64,000 nt of DNA from Comamonas badia DSM 17552 (lineage in GTDB: Bacteria > Pseudomonadota > Gammaproteobacteria > Burkholderiales > Burkholderiaceae_C): NCBI RefSeq assembly GCF_000484635.1, contig NZ_AXVM01000003.1:186001-250000 (forward strand). Reading direction: 5' to 3'. Below, piece after piece: positions 28,332-35,758 of the stretch. Below the pieces are notes generated by a model. That model was not told the DNA's origin. It worked only from the letters and a program-made list of their open reading frames with translations, and made no database searches. Every line of letters begins with the position of its first letter. Position 1 is the first letter of the stretch. A program made the position numbers and the translations under genes.

Positions 28332-29870
28332 ATGAGTCTCGCTTTGGTGCAAAGCCGCGCGCTGCTGGGCCTGGCCGCGCCCGCCGTGACGGTGGAGGTG
28401 CATCTGGCCAACGGCCTGCCCTCGTTCACGCTGGTGGGCCTGGCCGACGTGGAAGTCAAGGAAGCGCGCGAGCGCGTGCGCGCTGCGCTGCAGAACAGCG
28501 GGCTGGAGTTCCCGAGCAACAAGCGCATCACGGTCAATCTCGCACCGGCCGATCTGCCCAAGGATTCGGGGCGCTTTGACCTGCCGATCGCGCTCGGCCT
28601 GCTGGCCGCCAGCGGGCAGATCGATGTTGCACAGCTTGCGGGTTGGGAGTTTGCGGGCGAGCTCTCGCTCTCGGGTGGCCTGCGGCCGGTGCGCGGCGCC
28701 TTGGCGACGGCGCTGGCGCTGCGCACCCAGGGCGAATCAGCGCGCATCGTGCTGCCCGCCGAGAGCGCGCGCGAGGCCGCGCTGGTGCCGGATACCGCCA
28801 TCTACGGCGCAGAGCATCTGCTGGATGTGGTCGCGCAGTTTCTGCCGCCGGGCAGTGGCGGGGACGCGCCCGCTCCGCCCTCAGGCTGGCAGCGTGTGGA
28901 GCCTGTCGCGCCAGAACCCTCGGGCAACGGCCCCGATCTGGCCGACGTGAAGGGCCAGGCCGCCGCACGCCGCGCACTGGAGATTGCGGCTGCCGGAGGC
29001 CACGGCCTGCTGCTGGTCGGCCCGCCGGGCTCGGGCAAATCCATGCTGGCGCAGCGCTTTGCGGGCATCCTGCCGCCCATGCAGGTGCAAGAGGCGCTGG
29101 AGAGCGCGGCGATTGCCAGCCTGGCCGGGCGCTTCACGCCGCAGCACTGGATGCAGCGCCCTACCGCCAGCCCGCACCACACCTGCAGCGCGGTGGCGCT
29201 CGTCGGCGGTGGCTCGCCGCCGCGCCCCGGCGAGATTTCGATTGCACACCACGGCGTACTTTTTTTGGATGAATTCCCCGAATTCGCCCGCAGCGCGCTC
29301 GAAGCACTGCGCGAGCCGCTGGAGAGTGGCCACATCACCATCGCGCGTGCGGCGCAGCGCGCCGTCTTTCCCGCGCGCTTTCAGCTCATCGCCGCGATGA
29401 ACCCCTGCCCCTGCGGCTTCGCCGGTTCGCGCCAGCGCGCCTGCCGCTGCACGCCCGCGCAGATCGCCCGCTACCAGGCCAAGCTCTCGGGCCCGCTGCT
29501 CGATCGCATCGACCTGCATGTGGAAGTGCCGCACCTGCCGCCCGAGGACTTGCTGCACGCCGCCCCCGGCGAGGCCAGCAGCGTGGTGCGCGAGCGGGTG
29601 GCGGCGGCGCACGCCAAAGCCCTCACCCGCCAGGGCCAACCCAACCAGGTGCTGCAAGGCCAGCAGCTGCAGGAAGCGGTGCGGCTCGATGAGGCGGCCG
29701 GGCGCTTTCTGCAGGCCGCCGCCACGCGCCTCGCGTGGTCAGCGCGCGCCACGCACCGGGCGCTCAAGGTGGCGCGCACGATTGCCGACCTGGCGGGCTC
29801 GGAACATGTGACCGTGGCCCATGTGGGCGAGGCGGTGCAATACCGGCGCGTGCTGCGGGCCTCTGGTTGA
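28332..29870 (+). CDS. comM: YifB family Mg chelatase-like AAA ATPase (ComM)
   Basis: 512 residues. N-terminal Lon-like domain (VEVHLANGLPSFTLVGLADV), AAA ATPase with Walker A VGPPGSGKSMLAQRF and a Mg-chelatase-type Walker B (GVLFLDEFPEF), and a C-terminal lid with the cysteine cluster NPCPCGFAGSRQRACRC. ComM promotes branch migration during natural transformation. The ATG at 28332 is just beyond the NtrC-like sites of the divergent amt operon, leaving a very short promoter region. Confidence 0.92.
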   Translation: MSLALVQSRALLGLAAPAVTVEVHLANGLPSFTLVGLADVEVKEARERVRAALQNSGLEFPSNKRITVNLAPADLPKDSGRFDLPIALGLLAASGQIDVAQLAGWEFAGELSLSGGLRPVRGALATALALRTQGESARIVLPAESAREAALVPDTAIYGAEHLLDVVAQFLPPGSGGDAPAPPSGWQRVEPVAPEPSGNGPDLADVKGQAAARRALEIAAAGGHGLLLVGPPGSGKSMLAQRFAGILPPMQVQEALESAAIASLAGRFTPQHWMQRPTASPHHTCSAVALVGGGSPPRPGEISIAHHGVLFLDEFPEFARSALEALREPLESGHITIARAAQRAVFPARFQLIAAMNPCPCGFAGSRQRACRCTPAQIARYQAKLSGPLLDRIDLHVEVPHLPPEDLLHAAPGEASSVVRERVAAAHAKALTRQGQPNQVLQGQQLQEAVRLDEAAGRFLQAAATRLAWSARATHRALKVARTIADLAGSEHVTVAHVGEAVQYRRVLRASG

Positions 29871-29904
29871 CTACCTTCTCATGGGGCTGTTCCTGATATT
29901 TGGT

Positions 29905-29933
29905 TTGCAAAACATCCCAAGTGAGATTATATT
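29905..29933 (+). promoter_or_regulatory. Sigma-70 promoter of the RES/Xre toxin-antitoxin pair
   Basis: TTGCAA (29905-29910) and TATATT (29928-29933) are separated by exactly 17 bases. The -35 lies in GTTTGCAAAAC, a short palindrome, and TCCCGAAAGGGA (29938-29949) follows the -10; either could be the antitoxin operator. The GAAAGGGA also serves as ribosome binding site. Confidence 0.7.
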
Positions 29934-29954
29934 TAATCCCGAAAGGGAATCACC

Positions 29955-30446
29955 ATGCATACTCCCAGCGCTTCCCATGTCATTGCCAGCGATCGCCGCG
30001 CCAGCTACGTCGTTGCACCACCGCCGGCGGCCGAAGGCAATGTGTACCAGCTCTCGGCGCTGGAGCGGGTGCGCCTGGTCAAGCAGGGCGTGCCGGCGCG
30101 CGCGGTGCAGGAGCTGAGCCTGGCCATGGGCCTGCCGCGCGACCAGTTCATGCGCGCCGCCGGGCTGGCGCGCTCCACCGTCGAGCGCAAGATCGCCGCG
30201 CGCGGCCTGCTCTCGGAGTCCGAGAGCGAAAAAATGGTGGGCATCTCGCGCCTGATCGGTCAGATCGAAGCGATGGCGCAGCCCGTGGACGCCGATTTCA
30301 GCGCGCCGCGCTGGTTCGCCAGCTGGATCAGCCAGCCCGTGGCGGCGCTCGGCGGCCTGTGCCCGCAGGAGCTGCTGGGCACCGCCGATGGCCGCGAGGC
30401 GCTCTCCAATCTGCTGCTGCAGATGCAGTTCGGCGTCTATGCCTGA
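29955..30446 (+). CDS. Xre/ParS (MbcA-type) antitoxin
   Basis: 163 residues. An N-terminal helix-turn-helix-like region (VQELSLAMGLPRDQFMRAAG LARSTVERKI) is followed by the DUF2384 toxin-binding domain (SEKMVGISRLIGQIEAMAQ; FASWISQPVAALGG; PQELLGTADGREALSNLL). It neutralises the RES toxin encoded downstream and should repress its own promoter. The stop overlaps the toxin start by eight bases, which fits coupled synthesis. Confidence 0.9.
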   Translation: MHTPSASHVIASDRRASYVVAPPPAAEGNVYQLSALERVRLVKQGVPARAVQELSLAMGLPRDQFMRAAGLARSTVERKIAARGLLSESESEKMVGISRLIGQIEAMAQPVDADFSAPRWFASWISQPVAALGGLCPQELLGTADGREALSNLLLQMQFGVYA

Positions 30447-30933
30447 GGTGGCGCTCTGGCGCATCGCCACGGACACGCCCGATTACACCGCCGAAGACCT
30501 GAGCGGCGCCGGCGCAGAGCGCAGCGGCGGGCGCTGGAACGCGCGCGGCCAGCCGCTGGTGTACGCCAGCACCACGCGCGCGCTGGCCTGCCTGGAGACC
30601 GTGGTGCACCTGGGCGGCGGCCTGGCGCTGCCGCTCAACCGTTATCTGGTGCGCATCGAGGTGCCCGCCGCGCTGTGGGCCGCGCGCACGGTGTTCGATG
30701 CGGCGCAGCAAGTCGGCTGGGACGCGCTGCCGGTCGGGCGCGTGAGCGTCGCCTGGGGCATGGCCTGGGCACAGGAGGGGTCCTCGTGCCTGGCCGAGGT
30801 GCCGTCCGTCATCGTGCCCGAGGAAAGCAACCTGCTCATCAACCCGCGCCACCCTGCTGCTGCACAGGTCTTGGCCACCAAGCTGCGGCGCTGGCTGTAC
30901 GACCCGCGTACCCTGCGGCAGTCAACGCAATGA
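30439..30933 (+). CDS. RES-domain NAD+-degrading toxin
   Basis: 164 residues, RES family. RES toxins hydrolyse or phosphorolyse NAD+. The Arg-Gly and catalytic-cleft motifs are present: AERSGGRWNARGQPLVYAS, then CLETVVHL with the conserved Glu, and a late PEESNLLINPRHP stretch. It begins within the antitoxin gene (ATG at 30439). The 3' end runs against the remnant of an RCC1-repeat gene on the opposite strand. Confidence 0.9.
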   Translation: MPEVALWRIATDTPDYTAEDLSGAGAERSGGRWNARGQPLVYASTTRALACLETVVHLGGGLALPLNRYLVRIEVPAALWAARTVFDAAQQVGWDALPVGRVSVAWGMAWAQEGSSCLAEVPSVIVPEESNLLINPRHPAAAQVLATKLRRWLYDPRTLRQSTQ

Positions 30934-30939
30934 GCCAGA

Positions 30940-31201
30940 CCATGCGCGACTCACGCGTACCCTGCCCCAGGCCGATCTGGCCCGAACCGTTGCTGCCCGC
31001 CACCCATACGCTGCCGTCCTTCTTGAGCAGCAGGCTGTGCGAGCCGCCCAGAGCGGCCGTCTTGCGCAATCAGCATGCTGTGCATGCCACCGCCCGCGAT
31101 GGCTTGTATCGCCATGGGTTTCTCCTTGTGGGTCTGGGCCAATGCAATGCTGCGGCAAGCAGCAAACCCCCTAGCAGCGACGTGCTACGCAAGATCGCCA
31201 T
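30940..31201 (-). pseudogene. Decayed secreted RCC1-repeat protein gene (5' fragment)
   Basis: Starts at the ATG overlapping the upstream stop (TGATG) with a signal peptide MAILRSTSLLGGLLLAAAL. After a frameshift it continues as AIAGGGMHSMLIAQDG in a second frame. After another shift it reads ALGGSHSLLLKKDGSVWVAG SNGSGQIGLGQG in a third. These are typical RCC1 repeat cores (HS-LL---G-V---G-N--GQ-G-G). The remainder is missing where the RES toxin gene ends, suggesting truncation by a rearrangement. Confidence 0.75.
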
Positions 31202-31694
31202 CACAGTGCTCTCAGAATTTCGGCGAGCTTGGCGCCGAACTCCACCGCGCTGATCAGGCTCTGGTCGCGCAACTGCTGCAGTTGCTGCAATCGGGTGGCG
31301 GCGTCGCCCAAGGGCTGGCCGCCCACAGGCAGCCCGTTGACCGTGGTGCACCGTGACTCCCTTGCCGTCCAACACCTTCTGCAGCGCATCCGCGAGCCGC
31401 TGGCACCGTTCATCGGCACTTCGCGGCCGTTGGCGGTGACGTTGGCGTGGCCGCTGTGGGCCTTGTTCAAGGCCTCCTGAATCTGCGTCGCTACCGCGCT
31501 TCCAAGACGCCGGAGAGGCCTTGCAAGGCGTTGCCAAGATCGCCCGCGCAGCACTGCTGGCGCGCGGCATTGGCCTGTGAAAAATCGTGCACCAGATCGG
31601 CGAAACCCGATCCACCGGAGCCGCCGCCCGTCATGCCGGTCGAGAGGCCCGTGGCAGCATCCGGCTCGGGCGCATCGCCCCGGCCACGCAGCAA
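31201..31694 (-). pseudogene. Frameshifted gene with C-terminal SHOCT-like domain
   Basis: Coding pieces run in order through different frames: TTG start, then GLSTGMTGGGSGGSGFADLV and NALQGLSGVLE; next VATQIQEALNKAHSGHANVT; then RLADALQKVLDGKGVTVH; then VNGLPVGGQPLGDAATRLQQ and LRDQSLISAVEFGAKLAEIL. The last piece resembles the SHOCT oligomerisation motif. At least three frameshifts separate them. It sits four bases after the LprI gene upstream and overlaps the RCC1 remnant, so it was part of the same operon. Confidence 0.7.
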
Positions 31695-31697
31695 CCA

Positions 31698-32885
31698 CTA
31701 CAGCAGGCGGATGCGCTGGTGGTAGCTTTCGCGCAGGCAGGCATCCACCGACAGGTCTGCACGCGCCTGCGCCAGCGTCTTGCCTGCGGTGCAACGGGCA
31801 TCGCGCTCACGCATCCAGTCAATCTGCTGTTTTTTCAGCGCCGAAGGGTTGGGGCCGCGCTCCAGCGCCTGGCGGTACAGGCCGGAAAGTTCCACATCCA
31901 ACGCCGCCAGCGGCGCGCGCTCGCACAGCAGTTGCTCGGTGGTGCTGCGCGCCTTGCTGCAGTCAAAGCTGGGCTGGGCCTGTGGCCCGGATGGGGGTGC
32001 TGCAGGCACTGGCTGCGCCGCATCCTTCGCTGCCGCTGCGGGCGGCAAGCGCACAAGGCACACATGGCGCTCCTTGGAGGCGGCGCTGGCTGCATCGCAA
32101 CCACCCGTCTGGCGCACCAATACCAGCCAGCGGCTGGCGCTATCAAAATCGTAAGCAAGGTCGCCGGCGCGGGTGCCTGATACGAGTTCGGCGCGGCCCT
32201 CGGGAACGCCGTGCACCGCAATGCCCTTGTCCGTGGCGTAGATCACCCGGGACGCCTGCGCATCAAAGACCACCGTGTCCAGCTCCCAGCCGCCTTGCGC
32301 CAGCGGGCGCGGTTTGCCGCCCGGGGCTTGTTCCATCAGCACCAGACTGCCGTGGCCGCGGTTTTCCGTCCAGACGGCCGTCTGACGGTTCGCATAAGCG
32401 TTCAGGATGAAGTCCGGGTCGGCGGCGATGTGGTGGCGCGCGACGAAGGCGGCCAGGTCCGGGCCCGGTGCGGGCTGCGCCTGCAGCACCGGCCCGCGCG
32501 CGCCACCGGCGTCGGCCGCGTAGGCCTGCGCGCTGCCGTTCTGCAGGCGCACCCAGGCAAGCAGCGTGGCATCGCTCTGCCACTGCATGCCTTCGACGCC
32601 GGTCACACCGGCCGCGTTGTACGGCTGGCGCGGCACCGGTGCGGGCGTCACCGCGATGCGCTCGCCCGCATCGCGCCGATACAACCACACGCGCGCCCCG
32701 TCGCTCACCGCCAGCAGCTTGCCGCCCGGCGAGAGCGACAGCGCCAGCTCGGACTCCGAGGAGGGCTCGCCGCCCACGGCCGCATAAGGCAGGCTTTGCA
32801 CGGCCTCGGGCAGCCCCTGCGCCCACGCGCCCGCCAGTGCCGCCGCCGACAGCACGCAGGCCACCAGCCAGCCATGGCGCTTCAT
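31698..32885 (-). CDS. Secreted beta-propeller-like protein with C-terminal LprI domain
   Basis: 395 residues. Signal peptide (LVACVLSAAALAGAWA), then about 280 residues of propeller-like strands (SLSPGGKLLAVSDGARVWLY; MQWQSDATLLAWV), and a C-terminal LprI-type (DUF1311) module: SFDCSKARSTTEQLLC, LKKQQIDWMRERDARC and CLRESYHQRI. LprI modules bind and inhibit lysozyme in known cases. Its ATG overlaps the stop of the upstream gene, which carries the same two modules in reverse order. Exact function unknown. Confidence 0.75.
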   Translation of the reverse strand: MKRHGWLVACVLSAAALAGAWAQGLPEAVQSLPYAAVGGEPSSESELALSLSPGGKLLAVSDGARVWLYRRDAGERIAVTPAPVPRQPYNAAGVTGVEGMQWQSDATLLAWVRLQNGSAQAYAADAGGARGPVLQAQPAPGPDLAAFVARHHIAADPDFILNAYANRQTAVWTENRGHGSLVLMEQAPGGKPRPLAQGGWELDTVVFDAQASRVIYATDKGIAVHGVPEGRAELVSGTRAGDLAYDFDSASRWLVLVRQTGGCDAASAASKERHVCLVRLPPAAAAKDAAQPVPAAPPSGPQAQPSFDCSKARSTTEQLLCERAPLAALDVELSGLYRQALERGPNPSALKKQQIDWMRERDARCTAGKTLAQARADLSVDACLRESYHQRIRLL

Positions 32886-34177
32886 GGCGTACCTCCCACT
32901 GGCCGCACGCCATTGATGCCTGCCATGCACAGGTAAGCCCCTTCGGCGCCCTTCGCACCACCGCAGGGGTGGATGCTGATCCATGCAAGCCGATACAAGG
33001 CATCGGAGTGCGCCCAGGCCAGCGAAATATCGCCGGGATGGGTGCCGGCCACCCGGCGCGTAGTGCCGGTTTCGAGATCGTGCACCAGCAGGCCATAGTG
33101 CGATGGGTAGACCACGGTCCAGTTGCCGAAGCGGACATGGCCCAGCTCAGGCCCGCCGCGCGCAATTTCGGTGATGGCGCCGCCTTTTTCGAAATTTTTC
33201 ACGCGCAGTGCGTAGCGATCGTCGGGCAGCGCGCGCAGCCAGAGCGCCCGCGTGGACTGCAGCACGGTTTGGGCGGCGCTCTTGCCCGCCACGGCGCGCC
33301 GGCCCAGCAGCCAGGCGCTGCCGGTCGCCATGTCCGGGTCGGCGATGAGTTTTTCAGGATCGTCCCCCATGAAACTGCCCAGGCGCATGCCAAAGAACAT
33401 GCGTATGCGCTCTGGTGCGGCAACGATCTGGGTTGGCCCGTTGGCCATGGAGGCGGTGAAGATGCGCGGCTCCCACGCCGCTCCCGCGCCCTGCTGCGCC
33501 TCCTTGCCTTGCATGCTGGTGAAGATGTAGAGCGTGTTGCCATCCCAGTACAGATCGGTGCCGCTGGCAAAGACCCGCTCTCCATGCGGGTCGCCCGCCC
33601 CCAGATCGGGTGTGGCGGGCATGAGCTCCGTCCCACCCCGGATGAGCCAGACGCGCCGCCCCCAGCCGGCCTGCTCGCAATCGATTTCCAGCGCCAGCGT
33701 GTCGCCACTGTCATTCCACAGGCCTTGCACCGCACTGCAGCCTTTTGTGGTGAGGCCGATCCGCGCCAGTACTTTGCCCGGCACCGCCACCAGATTGGCG
33801 GGCAGCAGGGGCGGCGCCACCAGGTCGCGCAGTTCAAGGATGCGGCCGTGGTAGGAAAGGACGAGGCACGCACGCACCTTTTCGTCCTGCTCCGTCTGCG
33901 CCAGGCTGGCGCCTGCGATGCATCCCCGGTCGCGCTCGCGCAGCCATTTCAGTTGCTGTGCGCGCAGGCCTTCGGCATCTTTGGAGCGGCTGCGTGCCTG
34001 CGCATAGAGCTGCGCGGCCTGCACGTCCATGCGCGCCACTTCGGGGTCCGCACAGATCAGCTGCTCGGCCACGCTGCGGGCGGCCTTGCAGTCGAAGCTG
34101 GGGTGGGCGGGTGCTTTGCCGCAGGCAGCCAGCAGCGCGATGCACAGAAGCGGGGTGACGACGGGACGCAAGAACAT
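32882..34177 (-). CDS. Lipoprotein with N-terminal LprI domain and propeller-like region
   Basis: 431 residues. Lipobox LLAAC at residues 15-19. The LprI-type module follows immediately (SFDCKAARSVAEQLIC, AQQLKWLRERDRGC, CLVLSYHGRILEL). About 310 residues with propeller-like repeats come next (CSAVQGLWNDSGDTLALEID; RVFASGTDLYWDGNTLYIF; THPGDISLAWAHSDALYRLA). First gene of the unit running to 30940. Module content is shared with the downstream gene but the order is swapped. Possibly an envelope protein for lysozyme defence; this is inference. Confidence 0.75.
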   Translation of the reverse strand: MFLRPVVTPLLCIALLAACGKAPAHPSFDCKAARSVAEQLICADPEVARMDVQAAQLYAQARSRSKDAEGLRAQQLKWLRERDRGCIAGASLAQTEQDEKVRACLVLSYHGRILELRDLVAPPLLPANLVAVPGKVLARIGLTTKGCSAVQGLWNDSGDTLALEIDCEQAGWGRRVWLIRGGTELMPATPDLGAGDPHGERVFASGTDLYWDGNTLYIFTSMQGKEAQQGAGAAWEPRIFTASMANGPTQIVAAPERIRMFFGMRLGSFMGDDPEKLIADPDMATGSAWLLGRRAVAGKSAAQTVLQSTRALWLRALPDDRYALRVKNFEKGGAITEIARGGPELGHVRFGNWTVVYPSHYGLLVHDLETGTTRRVAGTHPGDISLAWAHSDALYRLAWISIHPCGGAKGAEGAYLCMAGINGVRPVGGTP

Positions 34178-34246
34178 GGGGGCGGTGCCAAACGATGGTG
34201 ACGCACCATCCTAGGGACAAGCCTCCCGCGCTGCCAGTGGCTTTGG

Positions 34247-35758
34247 TCACGCGATGCCGAGCAGTTCCTGCCGCGCCGTGCGATCGGCCGCGAAGTCGGC
34301 CATGGCCGCCTCGTGCACGGTGCGGCCCTGCGCGATCACCAGCACGCGGTCGGCCACGGCCTCGGCAAACGCCAGGTTCTGTTCGCTGAGCACGATGGCG
34401 ATGCCGCTTGCTTTCAGCGCACGCACCGCCTGCACCATCTGCTCGACGATCACCGGCGCCACGCCTTCGGAGGGCTCATCAAGCAGCACCAGAACCGGCT
34501 GGCCCATGAGCGTGCGCGCGACGGTCAGCATCTGCTGCTCGCCGCCGCTCATGCGCGCGCCCGGGCGGTCGGGCATGGCGCGCAGGTTGGGGAACAGCGC
34601 GAACAGACGCTGCACCGTCCAGGGTTCGAGTGCCGTGCCGTCCGGCCAGCGGCGGGGGCTCTGGCGGCCGGTTTCCAGGTTTTCCAGCACCGTCAGATCG
34701 CCAAAGATGCGCCGCTCCTCGGGCACATAGCCCAGGCCCGCGCGTGCGATGCGGTGCGCGGGCCAGCGCGTGATGTCCTCGCCCAGAAAGCTGCGCCTGC
34801 CGGTGGTGCGCGCCACCAGCCCGGCGATGCTCTTGAGCGTGGTGGATTTGCCCGCGCCATTGCGCCCCATCAGCGCCAGCACTTCGCCACGGCGCACATT
34901 GAGCGACACGCCATGCAGAATCTGCGCCGCGCCGTACCAGGCGTTGAGCCCCTCCACGGAGAGCAACGGTGTTTCAGGCGATTCGGCCTTGTACGGCGCG
35001 CGCTGCAAGCTATTGTTTTCAGAGTTTCCCAGGTAGGCCGCCTGCACCCGCGCATCCTGCTGTATCGCCTGCGGGCTGCCTTCTGCCAGCAGCTCGCCGC
35101 GCACCATCACCGCGATGCGGTCGGCCTGGCCAAACACCACATCCATGCTGTGCTCGGTGAACAGCACGCCGATCTGGCGATCGCGGGCGAGCTGGCGCAC
35201 CAGCTGCATCAGCGCCACGCGCTCGCCCGGCGCCATGCCGGCCGTGGGCTCGTCCATCAACAGCAGGCGCGGCTGCCCGGCCAGCGCCAGCGCCAGCTCC
35301 AGGCGCTTGACGTCGCCATAGGCCAGCTCGCTGCAGGGGCGGCCAGCCTGCGCCGCCATGCCCACCTGGTCGAGCAGCGCCAGCGCATCCTGCGACCGGT
35401 AGCCCTCGGCCTTGCGCCAGAGGCCGCGCCAGCGCCCGTCGTGCGCCAGCAGCGCCATCTGCACGTTCGCCAGCGCGGTAAAGCTGGTCAGCGTCTCGGC
35501 GATCTGGAAGGTGCGGCCCACTCCCAGGCCGGCCAGTGCGCGCGCCGTGCGGCCGGTGATGTCCTGCCCGTCCAGCAGCACGCGGCCTGCGTCCGGGAGC
35601 AACTGCCCGCCCATCATCTGGAAGGTGGTGGTCTTGCCTGCGCCGTTGGGGCCTATCAATGCCAGCAGCTCGCCCGCCCGCAGCGTGAACGAAACGCCCT
35701 GCACCGCATGCACGCCACCAAAGGATTTGCGCAGGCCGCTCACCTGAAGCAGGCTCAT
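34247..35758 (-). CDS. Fused LivG-LivF ATPase of a branched-chain amino acid-type ABC importer
   Basis: 503 residues made of two complete ABC ATPases. The first (1-240) has Walker A GPNGAGKTTTFQM, a LivG-like signature SELAYGDVKRLELA and Walker B LLLMDEPTAGM. The second (from about 265) has GRNGAGKSTTLKS, MSGGEQQMLTVARTL and LVLLDEPSEGV. The linker (NSENNSLQRAPYKAESPETP) is encoded by sequence resembling the dispersed repeat. Its start overlaps the fused permease stop. Substrate class is inferred from family only. Confidence 0.9.
   Translation of the reverse strand: MSLLQVSGLRKSFGGVHAVQGVSFTLRAGELLALIGPNGAGKTTTFQMMGGQLLPDAGRVLLDGQDITGRTARALAGLGVGRTFQIAETLTSFTALANVQMALLAHDGRWRGLWRKAEGYRSQDALALLDQVGMAAQAGRPCSELAYGDVKRLELALALAGQPRLLLMDEPTAGMAPGERVALMQLVRQLARDRQIGVLFTEHSMDVVFGQADRIAVMVRGELLAEGSPQAIQQDARVQAAYLGNSENNSLQRAPYKAESPETPLLSVEGLNAWYGAAQILHGVSLNVRRGEVLALMGRNGAGKSTTLKSIAGLVARTTGRRSFLGEDITRWPAHRIARAGLGYVPEERRIFGDLTVLENLETGRQSPRRWPDGTALEPWTVQRLFALFPNLRAMPDRPGARMSGGEQQMLTVARTLMGQPVLVLLDEPSEGVAPVIVEQMVQAVRALKASGIAIVLSEQNLAFAEAVADRVLVIAQGRTVHEAAMADFAADRTARQELLGIA
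34985..35025. repeat. Possible dispersed repeat copy I, in the LivG-LivF linker
   Basis: GCTGCAAGCTATTGTTTTC (35002-35020) with GGCCTTGTACGG next to it resembles the AGCTAT half of the repeat family. It falls exactly in the linker between the two fused ATPase domains. Similarity is short and weaker than for copies E and F. Confidence 0.3.

Noticed and set aside
32130-32160. ATTTTGATAGC (minus strand) inside the propeller-LprI gene
   Set aside because: An 11-base match to the repeat edge without the stem; may be chance in a codon run for YDFDSAS.
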